Positions 23,254 to 35,375 are shown, counted from the stretch's first letter. The stretch: DNA of 64,000 nucleotides from Chlorocebus sabaeus (GCF_047675955.1 NC_132912.1:84530382-84594381); one strand, 5' to 3'. Numbers and translations: made by a program. Notes: generated by a model from the sequence alone, not told the origin.

Positions 23254-24529
23254 CCTTATAGTTAAAACAATCATAAGTCAAAAGAACAAAACTGGAGAAA
23301 TTACTCTACCTGACTTTAAGCAGTACTACAAGTCTACAGTAACCAAAACAGCATGGCACTGGTACCAAAACAGATATATAGATGAATGGAACAAAACCAA
23401 GTCCTCAGAAATAACACTACACATTTATAGCCATCTAGCCATCTGATCTTCAACAAACTTGATGAAAACAAGCAATGGGGAAGGGATTCCCTATTTAGTA
23501 AATGGTACTGGGAAAACTGAGTAGCCCTATGTAGAAAACTGAAACTGGGCCCTGTCCTTACACCTTATATAAAAAATAACTCAAGATGGATTAAAGATTT
23601 AAATGTAAAACCCCAACCCATAAAAACCCTAGAAGAAATCCTAGGCAATACCATTTAGGACATAGGCATGGCAAAGATTTCATGACAAAAACACCAAAAG
23701 CAATTGCAACAAAAGCCAAAATTGACAAATGGGATCTAATTAAACTGAAGAGCTTCTGCACAGCAAAGGGAACTAGCATCAGAGTAAACAGGCAACCTAC
23801 AGAATGACAGAAAATGTTTACAATATATTCATCTGACAAATGTCTAGTACCAGAATCCACAGGAACTCAAATTTACAAGAAAAAACAAAACAAAACAAAA
23901 ACAGACAACCCCATCAAAAAGTGGGCAAATGATATGAACAGATACTTCTCAAAAGAAGACATTCATACGGCCAACAAACATTTGAAAAAAAGCACATCAT
24001 TACTGATTATTATAGAAATGCAAATCAAAACTGCAATGAGATATCATCTCATGCCAGTCAGAATGGCGATTATTAAAATGTCAAAAAACAATGGATGCTG
24101 GTGAGGCTGTGGAGAAGTAGGAATGCTTTTATACTGTTGGTGGGAGTGTAACTTAGTTCAACCATTGTGGAAGACAGTGTGGCTGTTCCTCAAGGATCTA
24201 GAACCAGAAATACCATTAGACCCAGCAATCCCATCACTGGGTACATACCCAAAGATTATAAATCATTCTACTATAAAGACATATGCACACGTATGTTTAT
24301 TGCGGCACTATTTACATTAGCAAAGACTTGGAACCCACCCAAATGCCCATAATTGATAGACAGGATAAAAAAATGTGGCACATATATATCATGGAATTCT
24401 ATGCAGCCTTAAAAAAGAATGAGATCATGCCTTTGCAAAGACATGGATGAAGCTGGAAACCATCATCCTCAGCAAACACAGGAACCAAAAACCAAACCCC
24501 ACATGTTCTCAGTCATAAGTAGGAGTTGA

Positions 24530-24798
24530 ACAGTGAGAACACATGGACCCAAGGAGAGGAACAGCACACACCAGAGCCTGTCCTGGGTTGGGGGACAAGG
24601 AGCAGGATGGAGTTAGGACAAATAGCAAATGCATGCGGTGCTTAAAACCTAGATGACTGGTTGGTAGTTACAGCAAACCACCATGGCACATACATACCTA
24701 TGCAACAAACCTGCACATTTTGCACATGTATCCTGGAATTTAAAGTAAAATTTAAAAATAAATAAATAAAAATAACAGGTTAATTAAAAAAAAAAAAA
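24530..24798 (+). other. L1 3'UTR and A-tail
   Basis: From the end of ORF2: GTCCTGGGTTGGGGGACAAG marks a degenerate G-rich tract, then ACCATGGCACATACATACC and CAACAAACCTGCACATTTTG. AATAAATAAATAAA (about 24757-24771) contains the polyadenylation signal, and the A-run at 24785-24798 is the tail. Confidence 0.9.
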
Positions 24799-26374
24799 GA
24801 TACCTGAAAATTTGGGAGCAACTTTGGACCTGGATAACAAACAGAAGTTGGAAGATTTTGGAGGGCTCAGAAGAAGACAGAAAGAGAAGAAAAGTTTGGA
24901 ATTTCTTTTGAGACTTGTTAAGTGGTTGTGACCAAAATGCTGATAGTGATGTGGACAGTGAAAGCCAGGTTGATAAGGTCTCAGAGAGAAACAAATAATT
25001 TATTGGAACTGCAGCAAAGGTCATTCTTGTTATGACTTAACAACAAATTTGGCTTCTTTTTGTTAATGTCCTAGGGATCTGTGGAAGTCTAAACTTAAGA
25101 CTGATGACTTATAGTACCAGTTGGAAGAAATTTCTAAGCAGAAATACATTCGAGAAGTTGCATGGCAGTTTCTAACAGAGTGTGATCAAATATAGGAGCA
25201 AAGGAATGACTTAAAGTTGGACTTTATAATTAAAAGGGAAGCAGAGTGTAAAAATTTAGAAATTTCACAATGTGGCCATGTGGTAAAGAGGGATAAAACA
25301 TTTTCAGGAGAGAGATACAAGTGAGTTGCAGCGAAGCCACTTGCCAGAGAGATTTGCATGACTAAAAGGGAGCCAAGATAATGGAGAAAAGGTTGTAGAA
25401 GACATTTCAGAAATCTCCAAGGCAGCCCTTCTTATCACAGGCTCAGAGGCCTAGGAGTAAACAATGGGTTCAAGGGCCAGATACAGGGTCCCACAGCCTT
25501 GGCACACTGCTTCCTGTAACCCTGCTGCTCCAGCTTCGACCATGGTCCAAAGTCCTGAATGCAGCTCAGACTGATACTCCAGAAAGCACACACTGTTAGA
25601 CTTGACAATTTCCATGTGATGTTTACTCTGCAGGCACACGGAATGCATGAGTGGAGGAGGTTTGGCAGCTTCTACCTAGATTGCAGAGGATGTATGGGAA
25701 AGCCTCAGTGCCCAGGTAAAGCTTGCTGCTGTGGTGAAGTACCCAGAGAGATACTCTAATAGGGTAGTGCTGAGGGGGAATGTAAGACTAGTCCCCACCA
25801 GGGCACTGCCTAGTGGAGCTGTTGGAAAGAGGCCAATGCCCTCCAGACTCCAGAACAGTATAGTCACCAGCAGTTTGCACTCTCAGTGGGGGAAAAAAAA
25901 AACTGTAGGCACTTAACTCCAACCCATAAGAGCAACCATGTGGGCTGCTCCCTGCAAAGCCACAAGGGCAGAGCTACCCAAGGGCTTGAGAGCCTACCTG
26001 TTTCACCAGTGTGTCCTGGATGTGGAACATGGGGTCAAGGATTATCTTACAGCTTTAAGGTTCAGTGTCTGCCCTTATGGGTTTCAGGCTTGCCTGGAGC
26101 CTGTTGACCTTTCTTTTGGTGGATTCCTCCCTTTAGGAATGGGTGTGTTTACCCAATGCCTATTCCGTCATCGTATCTTGGAAGTAAATACCTGTTTTTG
26201 ATTTTACAGGTTCATAATTGGAAGGAGCTTGCCTTGTGTCTCTGATGAGATTTTGGACATTTGACTTTTGAGTGATGCTGGAATGAGTTAAGACTTTTGA
26301 GGACAATTGGGAAGGAGTGATTGTATTTTGCAATATGAGGAGAATATGAAATTTTAGAGGTGCCAAGGGTAGAG
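24799..26374 (+). mobile_element. MaLR internal region, right fragment
   Basis: The internal sequence resumes exactly at the right copy of the L1 duplication: GATACCTGAAAATTTGGGAG, GGAGGGCTCAGAAGAAGACA and CCAAAATGCTGATAGTGATG. It ends with a purine-rich tract before the 3' LTR. Short frames (for example 25938-26201) are relics without an identifiable domain. Some stretches, such as CATCTTGGAAGTAAATA at 26173, match the usual end of MST/MLT1 internal sequence. Confidence 0.87.
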
Positions 26375-26793
26375 TGATATAGTTTGTATGTTTTGTTCAC
26401 TCCAAATCTCATGTTGAAAGGTGATCCCCAATGTTGGAGGTGGGGCCTAGAAGGATATATTTGGGTCATGGGGTGGATCTCTCATGAATTGCTTTTTGCT
26501 GTCCTTGCAGTAATGAGTGAGTTTTCTCTCTGTGAGTTCATTCAAGATTTGGATGTTTAAAAGAGGCTTGCAACTCCTCCCTTGCGCTCTTGTTCCGTTT
26601 CTTGTCAGATGACACACTGGCTCCCCCTCACCTTCTGCCGTGAGTGAAAGCTTCCGTAGGCCCTCCACAGCAGCAGATGCCAGCACTCTGCTTGATGTAC
26701 AGCCTGCAGAACCATGAGCCAAATAAATCTCTTTTCTTTATTAATTACCCAGTCTCAAGTATGTATTTAAATCAATGAAAACAGACTAACACA
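26375..26793 (+). mobile_element. 3' LTR of the MaLR provirus
   Basis: Begins TGATATAGTTTGTATGTTTT and repeats the 5' LTR landmarks (CCAAATCTCATGTTGAAAGG, GGTGGGGCCTAGAAGG, CTCACCTTCTGCCGTGAG, TTAATTACCCAGTCTC), ending ACAGACTAACACA. AATAAATCTC (about 26720) provides the polyadenylation signal. Confidence 0.92.
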
Positions 26794-26798
26794 GTGCC

Positions 26799-27282
26799 CT
26801 ACTCTGCAAAAACCTAGATTAGGTGATGAGACAATAGTATAAAAGGTAGTTTTGTGAGTCTCAAGAAATTGGGGTAGAGACAAAACAATATAAAACACTT
26901 ATAAGTTAGCAATTATTTTTAAGAGGATATAAAAATAAAAATATCTTTAAGATGATCACATTTAAACAAGAATTAAAAAAATGTTTAGGGAGGAAATTGA
27001 TGTGATGTAATTTACAGTATAAATGATGTGTAATCAGTTAAAGGTAGCAAACTCTGGAATGGAAAGTCTTTGCACATTTAAAAATACACTGTACAATGTC
27101 AGCAGGAGCTGTGGGGATGATATGTTAAGCTAAAGGATTTATGAAGCAAAGTCATGTTTTGCAAAATGAGGATAATACATGGATGGACAGAAGGTTATTC
27201 CGAGTAGATAGAAGTTACCTAAAACCAGTTTTGGAAGGTAGAAGTAGAACAGTTGCTTTGAAGGATGATTAAACTTTAGGTT
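26799..27282. other. Unassigned AT-rich spacer
   Basis: Nothing recognised between the provirus and the next Alu. Confidence 0.45.
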
Positions 27283-27585
27283 TGTCCAGGCACAGTGGCT
27301 AATGTCTGTAATCCCAGCACTTTGGTAGGCCAAGGTGGGAGTATCGCTTGCACCCAAGAGTTCAAGATCAGCATGGGCAACATGATGAGACCCCCATCTT
27401 TGAAAATAAAAATAAAAACTTAGCCAGGCATGGCGGCCCACACCTGTAGGCCCAGTTTCTTGGGACGCTGAGATGGGAGGATCACTTAATCCTGCAATGT
27501 AAAGGCTTCAGTGAGCTGTGATCACACCACTGCACTCCAGCCTGAGCAACAGAGTAAGATCTTGTCTCAAAGATGAAAAACAAAA
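27283..27585 (+). mobile_element. AluJ-type SINE
   Basis: Diverged sense Alu: CCAGGCACAGTGGCTAATG, CTGTAATCCCAGCACTTTGG, a linker AAAATAAAAATAAAAAC, CACACCACTGCACTCCAGCC and ATCTTGTCTCAAAG. No clear target-site duplication. Divergence fits the J age class. Confidence 0.92.
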
Positions 27586-30500
27586 TGTTTGAAGGCTATT
27601 ACATATGTGATGCCTCTAGGCATCTGGGAAGAGTGTTTAGCAAGAAGTTGAAACTGTGGAAATAATTCTACAAAAAAATTAATCTTAAAAATCTAGGTAA
27701 TTAATGAAAGGACCATAATAATACAGAGAATGAATATCACAGATAAGATTACCCAGAAAGAGAGCATAGAATGAGATAACAAAAAAAATTAAAAGGCAAA
27801 TATGAAAGACCACCAAATGATGAAGGGCAGGGGGAGAAAAAAGAGTGTTAGCAGTAGACCTTAAAAAAAAATTCTAAGGGACATAGAATATAATCAAAAT
27901 CTGTTTTGTAACAAAAGTTAGGATAGGACATTGTTACAAGTAGAAGAGTTTAATGATTGCTAAGTGTATTTTGATACACAAAGCATCAAATTTTTAAGGG
28001 AAGAAAACAAACCATTGAAAAAGGTTCTTCGTAGATCAATAATTGTTTTAGCAGAGACCTATTTAAAATCTGGTATATTGAAATTCAGATTATAGTAGAT
28101 TTGTGCTTGAAATAATATAAGCAAACCACTCCATGTAAGTAGAAAGTAAGAAAGTAGAAAGTAAGGATTCTACTTTCAAAAAATTTGGTGTTTAAAATAC
28201 CTTTGTGATCAAGAGAGGCAGGCTAGAAGAAATGCCACTTTAGGATGGGAAAACTTGATTCTTTTTGTGAATATAAAAGAAGAAATCAATGAATATACAG
28301 AGATTAAAGATATAAATTATAAGATATATATTATATATGAAGAAATAATGTACTGAAGATATACTTAGATGCACTAGTTTACTTCAGTAGCAAAGTAAGA
28401 AATTTCAAATTAAACTACACTAAATCAGAAAAGAAAATTGTGATTTCTAATAATGAAGTACTGGGGATTTATTGATTAAAGATGCAAGGCCTAACCTGAC
28501 AGGGAAGTACAAATGGCAGTTAATAAAATGACAACAAGATTTGGTTACAAAATACAAATGGGAAGAGGGCCTTGGGTAGAAGCACAAGGTCAGTTCCACC
28601 CACGACTTACGTTCATCCCACACATTTGAAACAACTGCACCAATTGCTAAAGTATTGAATACACCCACACTGGCTGATAAATGAATAAATTAATGATTGT
28701 CAATTTGCCTCCTTGCTACCCAAAGTGTTTCATTTCCCCCAAGAAACACAAAATGTCCAGCATCCAGATAATATAGACTAATTTCTGGCCAAACCTGGGA
28801 GACTCCAAGACTCAGCTTCAGCTGTGAGGTCTGTATCATTCTGACAGGACAATGCCATACAATTTTTATAGATTGTGAATATTATCCATGGTTTCATCAA
28901 TGCAGGAAACAATACTTCAGGAAGAAATACGGGTCTATATACTGAAAGCTTTAACCAGCTCAACAGAGAATATACAGAATAAAAGTCAAGTGTTGAAAAT
29001 CAAGAAAATGAGCCAGGTTTCACAAAAAGCTAGGAACGAAGGGTGTTGAAAGGGGTCATTTCCTATACCAAGTCAATTTGTTTACAGTTGCTGAAGGAAT
29101 CTGAGTCCTGATATGGTTACTATTCCTTATAGTATCTGGCCAAACGAAGGCTAGACTAGATTTATTGCAACTTCTTAGAAAAGTCTGACCATTTTTCCTC
29201 CTTTTCAGGTACTCTGTTAGCACATATGGCCCTTCTGTACTAGTTATAAAAAATATGTTCCTGTGAGCAGACCATTCATAAATGTCACCTTCTCAAATCT
29301 CCCATCCTCTGAGTTGACCCCTCCACATTAGAACCGCTGGCTTGGTGAACAGAGTATGGAATGGATTTCAAGTCCTATTTGTGTCTCCTTTGCTATGTAC
29401 AGCTTTTATTAAGGCACTTTGGGCAGGGTAGTACTAGCATACTTCCCCATATGCTCACATAGCTTGATGGTTCTTTGGCTGCGTTGATACATTGGATGGT
29501 TATTCTGGGTCAGACTAATCTAGCTTTTCTGAAAAGGATACACGTAAGTTGCCATAAAGTAGCTGGAATGGATTTCATAGCCTTTTCATTTCTCTTTTAT
29601 TTTTCAGCTTGCAGAGTGAATCTTCATGACCTCATTTATTCTGTTCAGTTGGAATCACTTAAGGGTTGAAACTATAGCTTTTACACTTTGGGAGAAAAGG
29701 TTTCAAAACTTATTTAAAAGTAAAAAATATATATATTTTTTCACTCTATCAGTTTTTTTCTTGCAAGGCAGCTCTGAGAACATTTTCCTTACAGTTCATA
29801 TAAATGGCCTCTATACATCCTAAAGTTCATAATAATACTCACTCTTGTGGATGCTTGTTTAGTGTATCTGCCCTTTATACCGTAAGCTTTTTCCATAGAA
29901 GCTAAGATAACCTTTTCACATATATACAATACAAGGAAAATACATTATTTATGAGTTTGAATTGATTGAGCTCCCAGCTATCACACACTTGCATTGCAAT
30001 ATTTGATATATTATGATTAAAAAAATAAAAAAACTTAGATTTTATTTCTCAAATAGGCCCATGGAGTGGATTTGAAAATGCATACTTAGATCACTAAAAC
30101 CCTGTGACAGATCCATATTTCACTTTGGAGAAAGACTCTCTGGTGGCACTCTGTTCCAATGCATCACTAGTACAATGGTGCTGTGATAATATACTACCCA
30201 GTCTCATCTGTCAATGGAGCACTAGGGAGAGGAGAGAACTCAGTTTAATTATTTACTATTGCAGTGTATCATCACGGTGTCACCAGTTTGTGCTCAGGAA
30301 CATGACCCCAGATATGAGATGCCATACTCTTATTTTCATAAGTAGTATCCAGGAATCCAAAGTGAATAAGCCTAGGCTCATTACAATACTTTTCTAAGAG
30401 AAAATGTTATAATTGTATTGTGAAATCAAAAATTGACAAAGATGTCAATGATCAAATAGAGATAATTTAAATTTCCTTTACAAAGCTGCTGCCTAAAAGC

Positions 30501-30740
30501 TTTAATCTCAAACTGTAACAAATTTTATATCCTTTGTGATGCAATTCATTTTGAACCATGATTCTTCTTTAAAGAAAAATATATTTTAGAGTCTGTACCT
30601 ATATTTTTCTAATAAGGAGTGCACTGTTTACTGGTTATATCCATATACCAGTTAATGATGATGGAATAGATGAACATTGAGTAAAGAAGAGTATTCCTTT
30701 CAAATGTATGTTTTTAGAAAACTAGTCACATTTTGTTAAT
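27586..30740. other. Long unassigned stretch
   Basis: No supported gene. A short 9-bp hairpin (28150-28158 with 28169-28177) and AT-rich tracts (about 28310-28345) are present. Frames such as 30104-30397 plus (97 codons) show no domain. The modestly GC-richer 28490-28980 and 30090-30370 parts may be unrecognised old elements. Confidence 0.45.
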
Positions 30741-30905
30741 TAAGACAGTAATTCCACTAATATTCATTGAGCCTATTACATGCCTGGTGCTATAGAGAGT
30801 TCCTGGGGTATGATAATTCATAATCCTTTAATCCAAGAGGTGTATTATCTTAGAGGGAAAATGCATAAACCAATGTAAAGCATACTATAAGATAAGCAGC
30901 CCTTG
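30741..30905 (+). mobile_element. Possible ancient LINE/MIR-like remnant
   Basis: CACTAATATTCATTGAGCC, TATTACATGCCTGGTGCTAT and TCCTGGGGTATGATAATTC resemble the 'tattgagcacctactatgtgccaggcactg' text common to old mammalian interspersed repeats. The match is short and diverged. Confidence 0.4.
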
Positions 30906-32172
30906 ACATTCAGAACTGGGCTGACACTATCGCCCAGGCCTTGGTGTCACTGTGAACCAGAATGAGATTTACAGCCAGGACTTGGCATTCTTCTATTGAA
31001 CATAAATAATGTCACAGAACATGAATATCAAACAAAGTCATTCTCTGATAAAGAATAACCAAAATAAAAATAAGACTCTTCCATAATTATGTCTGAACAT
31101 AGACAAGCATGATCATTGTCCAAGTTACAAAATACCAAGCATACTTCTCTTATGACTAAAATAAGTGACTCCATTTTTTTTTTTTTTTTTACCATTTACA
31201 ACTGTAATTTTTCTCTAGTCAGCCCTCTTTATAGATATTTATTTAGATTCCCAACCCAGTCATACAAGTACTCTACTTTCTGACAATACTTAATCAAAAA
31301 CAATGCCCCTTTTCTTTAAAACCTTCCACTAGGAATAGCCTGTTTCAAGAGTCAAACCACAAGGAATCCCACAGCTCCCCAGGGTCCTGCTGGCCCATTG
31401 TGACTACTGCAGTTGAATCATGTGCCGGAGAATATTCACAGAAGATCCAGTGATGAGGAGACACAGGACTGAGATTCCCTGAGCAGGAGAGAGGTGTAAA
31501 ATGAGTGCAAATCAAGTATCATGCCCACGCCATCAACTTGTGTGTAGAAGGAGGAAGAGGGACACTGTGTGACCAGGCAGCCTGGTACACCCTAAAGACG
31601 TTACCAAATTACCAGCTTCACCAGTACGTGGACTCACAAGGGCAAAGCAGCTATCCAACATTTCAGAAACCAGCAGTCTGCCACAGGAATGAGGGGAGCC
31701 AAAAACACCCCCACCTACCCCTTTCATGGGACTTCAATATCACCAGGGTTCAATCTCTGCTTAACTCTTGCTCCTTTTTTGTGCCTCAGCTTCTTTCTGT
31801 GAGTTCTCTGACATGTTCAAGCATTCTCCCCTCAATATTACATTTAAATTACAATTATTCACTGGTAAATTATGTCCTTTTTCAGGAGAACTGGCATACA
31901 ATGTCTCTGTTCAACCACCTTGAAAAACATTTTCCTGTAATAACTAATTTTAAAGTACAGCACAAGTAGACATGTATGATCAGTTGTCTATTCACAGTTA
32001 TCCTTTATAAATACTTGTACTTGTAAACTTCATATTCAGTTACAGCTGTTCTTCTTTTCCTTTAAAAATGGACACAAATATTTACTAGATTTAAAAAGCA
32101 ATGGCCAGTTTGTTTTTCCTTAGAAAACTCATTTCATTTCATTATATTTGCATGATACACTTTCTGTATAAA
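30906..32172. other. Unassigned stretch with a T-run and a 154-codon open frame
   Basis: A T-run (31174-31190) is followed by a moderately GC-rich block (about 31340-31800). The plus frame at 31505-31969 (154 codons) is among the longest outside the L1s. It has no signal peptide, recognisable domain or conserved motif, and no initiation context worth noting. In a window this large one or more such frames are expected by chance. The block may be an old LTR that I cannot name. Confidence 0.45.
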
Positions 32173-32184
32173 ATATGTATATTT

Positions 32185-32757
32185 TTTTATGGCTGTATAG
32201 TATTCCATGGTGTATATGTGCCACATTTTCTTAATCCAATCTGTCACTGATGGACATTTGGGTTGATTCCAAGTCTTTGCTATTGTGAATAGTGCTGCAA
32301 TAAACATATGTGTGCATGTGTCTTTATGGCAGCATAATTTATAATCCTTTGGGTATATACCCAGTAATGGGATGGCTGGGTCATATGGTACATCTAGTTC
32401 TAGATCCTTGAGGATGAGTTTGTGTCCTTTGTAGGGACATGGATGCAGCTGGAAACCATCATTCTTAGCAAACTATCACAAGAACAGAAAACCAAACACC
32501 GCATGTTCTCACTCATAGGTGGGAACTGAACAATGAGATCACTTGGACTCGGGAAGGGGAACATCACACACCGGGGCCTATCATGGGGAGGGGGGAGGGG
32601 GGAGGGATTGCATCGGGAGTTATACCTGATGTAAATGACGAGTTGATGGGTGCAGCACACCAACATGGCACAAGTATACATATGTAACAAACCTGCACGT
32701 TGTGCACATGTACCCTACAACTTAAAGTATAATAATAATAAATAAATTAAAAAATAT
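32185..32757 (+). mobile_element. L1PA 3' end with 5' inversion (twin priming)
   Basis: Bases 32185-32412 are antisense L1 (GTATTCCATGGTGTATATGT, ACCCAGTAATGGGATGGCTG, TCTAGATCCTTGAGG). At about 32412 orientation switches to sense (GATGAGTTTGTGTCCTTTG), followed by the end of ORF2, the G-rich 3'UTR tract (32584-32605) and the AATAATAATAAATAAA tail. ATATGTATATTT occurs on both sides (32173-32184 and 32758-32769) as a 12-bp duplication. This is the standard signature of twin-primed L1 insertion. Close resemblance to L1PA suggests catarrhine-age integration. Confidence 0.94.
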
Positions 32758-32803
32758 ATATGTATATTTATTTATTTCTAAATAATTGTATTTCAGGAAT
32801 TAG

Positions 32804-32823
32804 TTACAATTAATTAATTGTAA
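32804..32823. repeat. Perfect 20-bp AT palindrome
   Basis: TTACAATTAATTAATTGTAA reads identically on both strands and is followed by a further partial repeat of its right half. It lies just beyond the L1 tail and is probably slippage-derived. Confidence 0.85.
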
Positions 32824-34436
32824 TTAATTGTAATTCATCAAAATAAGCAGTCCTCTATAAGCACCTACCTTGTGAAGAAAAGGTAGAAACTACGGTATTT
32901 CAATCTTCCACTCTGAAAGTAGTTTGTAATATTTTGGTTGCCCCTTTTCAAGTGGGTATAATTATTATCATTATGATAAAAATATTTGTGTAGAATATAT
33001 ACATTCAGAAGTAAATAATTTGAATTAATTTATTCAAGTAGTGAAAATTGATTATTCAAAGAAAAGAAAGTTTCATCATCTGAAATTAGAAAAGTAGAAT
33101 TCTCAAGAACAATATACATATCCAGAGATCAAGTTAGTACATTTCAAAATAATTGTGGGCATAATAATGATGACCATGATAATGGTGATGAAAACGAGAA
33201 AGGGCTATTGATTATCTTCCTCAAAATTGTTTCATAAACCATTTCTTCTGCTATGAGATAGAATGACAAAATTTTTCAACTCGAGGACCATCAGCATATT
33301 TGAAAATGCTCCTGTGACTCTTGATTCTCTCTAGGATTGTTGAATTTGTGGTGTTCAATTTCATAATTTAATAAGCACCAAAAAACATGTTCTGTACTAT
33401 GTTGTGCAACTGAAGATTGCTATTTTTTATGACTAATATTTCTGTATTAGCAATCATATGTTTGTAAAGTTAAAGCCAAATGACCTAGTGCTTTTTGCAA
33501 ACTAAGACTTTCAGTAATTTAAATAGTACAAAAAGTCAGGGGAACTAGGTTTTCACACAGTATACTCTAGTGTAGGCAGCAGAATTCAAAGCAAGAGATA
33601 GTATTATAGCCACATTTTCAACAGATAGCTCCATGTATTTGAATCACCTATTTGCACATTACTACCTGAAATATTCTCTTCACAAGTTTTAATAAATATG
33701 CCAGGAGTATTTTTCTGTTCTAACAATTATTGGATTACATATTGATTCAATTCAGAATTCATTAAACTGCAAGGTTAATATTATATTTAAGGGAATAAGA
33801 TGGCATTATAATAAATGGCACACCTTTAAAGTGACAATTCTCATTAGTTGAGTGTTAGATAAATATGAGGTCTAATTATCTATAATAGGGAAACAAAGCC
33901 TTAATATTTTCAGGTACATATTGTGTAACATAGTTTGTAAATCAGTGAACTTTACATAAGTAGTACTGAAGTAAAAGAGGAAAAAACATTAATTATAGAA
34001 CAAAAGCCCGCACATTATATTTCTAATTTAAAAACAAAATCAGTGATTTATTTCCAGCTCAGTATTATAAGCAATCCAGTATACTCAATTAAGATTGTTA
34101 ATTAGATATAATTTTACTGCTTTGGTTATTTTGTTTATGATTAATTTATAAATTTGTCTCTAACTTATAATTGTTTAAGTACATAAGCAAGAGGAATGTA
34201 AACATAGTTCTTTATTTGCACAAATAAAAATAACACTAAAATAAAATGGAGGCATAAACTTACATTTTATTTCAAATAATTCATATGTGATTTATATTTG
34301 AGAATGTTTCTTAATATGAGTATTATAATAAGAATATTTAAATTTTTAACATGTCTTGCAGTTTACAAAATATTATATATATGCTTTATTAGTCTCTCAA
34401 AATCAACTTGTTTTATGTGTGTGCTTTTATTGAAAT
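32824..34436. other. Unassigned AT-rich stretch
   Basis: No gene or recognised repeat. Composition is strongly AT-rich with several ATGATGATAATG-like runs near 33160-33195. Confidence 0.45.
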
Positions 34437-34506
34437 TAGTATGACCTTGAGCTGGACCAATTTCCCCAGTTCACTAACTGGTAATACGAAAATTATATCT
34501 GTTTCC
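34437..34506 (+). mobile_element. Possible MIR remnant
   Basis: TATGACCTTGAGCTGGACC, then CACTAACTGGTAATACG and AAATTATATCTGTTTCC follow the order of the MIR core (TGACCTTGGGCAAGTC ... TCTGTAAAATGGGGATAA). Heavily diverged, so only probable. Confidence 0.4.
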
Positions 34507-35375
34507 CTACATGTGCAGGTTTATTTTGTCAGAAAAAAAAAGATTTAAAATGCTTTTAAACAGAGACAAACACTACATTCAAGAAGAAAGCTTGTGGCAA
34601 ATAGGAAACACCAAGACTTACATACAAGTCCATTTTACAGACTCCATAAGTTATCAAATGGGAAACATTATAAATGAAAAAGTAAAATTACAAGGGAAAA
34701 GAAAATAGCCAATGTTTCCCTCAGGCTGGCTATTTTGTTTTATAGTATTACCCTTGTGAACTTCCAGAAGCAGTATTGCTTTTTGTCAGCTAATTGATAG
34801 GAGAGATATATAAATAAGAAAAGCATTCCTGGAAGATTTACTCAGTTTAAATATTATTAAACTGATTCTGGTTATGAAGGGGGAAGGAAGAGAAAGCACA
34901 GCACTCAGAGAAAGTTGTCCTCCTCTAGTTTTCACTGAAGGTAGTGACTTCTCTCACCATTTCAAAATAGATCTGTCTGAAATTTTGAATTCTAAATTAT
35001 ATGACCTTAAAGTATGTAATAATATAAGTATGACAGTTAACTAAAATTAATTCATTTTTTGAAGAAAACATTTATTTTTTATATTGTAATTGAGATTTCA
35101 TATATTCTCAAAGTCTTTTTTACTAAAGCTCATGTAAATCCATTGATTCGTGAGTGAATATGTACTTTTTCCACGTTACTGCAACTAGCCTTGAGAAATT
35201 TTCTCTTTAAAAAAAAAAACATTTTTTTATGTTGCAAACATCATGCCAGTAATTTCTTCACTCTAAATGCTCTTAACAGGCCTCAGTTAAAAAATAACAA
35301 AAATGTATCATGTCTCTTTATAATTAGGTGTATACATTTTACTCTTATGAGTTGCTATAAAAATGAAATATATAT

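Larger units (their letters stand above)
20941..24529 (+). pseudogene. Broken L1 ORF2 (endonuclease and reverse transcriptase)
   Basis: The ORF2 start ATGACAGGATCAAATTC is intact at 20941, and the stop corresponds to TGA at about 24527. The span of about 3.59 kb is shorter than the usual 3.8 kb. Open islands include the endonuclease part (21409-21615, DLIDIYRTLHPKSTEYTFFS) and reverse transcriptase parts (21941-22201, 22385-22606, 22600-22884). At 21600-21610 the sequence jumps over the region encoding the end of the endonuclease, including the usual SDH motif. The polymerase motif reads FAND instead of FADD (AAT at 22780-22782). A (CA)n insertion and an A-run expansion add frameshifts. Confidence 0.93.
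18531..24798 (+). mobile_element. Full-length L1 (older L1PA type), inserted in the MaLR
   Basis: A 6.3-kb L1 with 5'UTR, ORF1, ORF2, 3'UTR and A-tail, bounded by perfect 11-bp duplications GATACCTGAAA (18520-18530 and 24799-24809). It starts with a G-run and the AAGATGGCC box. The 5'UTR text and the ORF1 coiled-coil text (TTCATGAAGCATACACAAAT, GCTGAATTGATCAAGTGG) point to an older L1PA subfamily (roughly PA8 or older). Both ORFs are broken by substitutions, frameshifts, deletion of an endonuclease segment and A/CA tract expansions, so it cannot move by itself. Confidence 0.96.
18065..26793 (+). mobile_element. MaLR provirus (MST/MLT1-type), with a nested L1
   Basis: A complete but inactive mammalian apparent LTR retrotransposon: 5' LTR 18065-18482, internal sequence 18483-26374 and 3' LTR 26375-26793, all in sense orientation. 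Both LTRs start TGAYATRGTTTG and end with CTAACAC. The flanks TTGCC (18060-18064) and GTGCC (26794-26798) share TGCC, in keeping with a 5-bp target-site duplication that has one later change. A full-length L1 occupies 18531-24798, so under 2 kb of the internal region is MaLR. No gag-like or other long reading frame survives, as is usual for MaLRs, which are mobilised by ERVL functions. Confidence 0.9.

Noticed and set aside
31174..31190. T-run as the tail of an antisense retrocopy or as a Pol III terminator
   Set aside because: No retroelement or Pol III gene could be recognised on the matching side.
31505..31969. 154-codon plus-strand frame as a gene
   Set aside because: No domain, signal, intron structure or conservation evidence. 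Frames of this size are expected by chance in 64 kb. Kept only as a finding.
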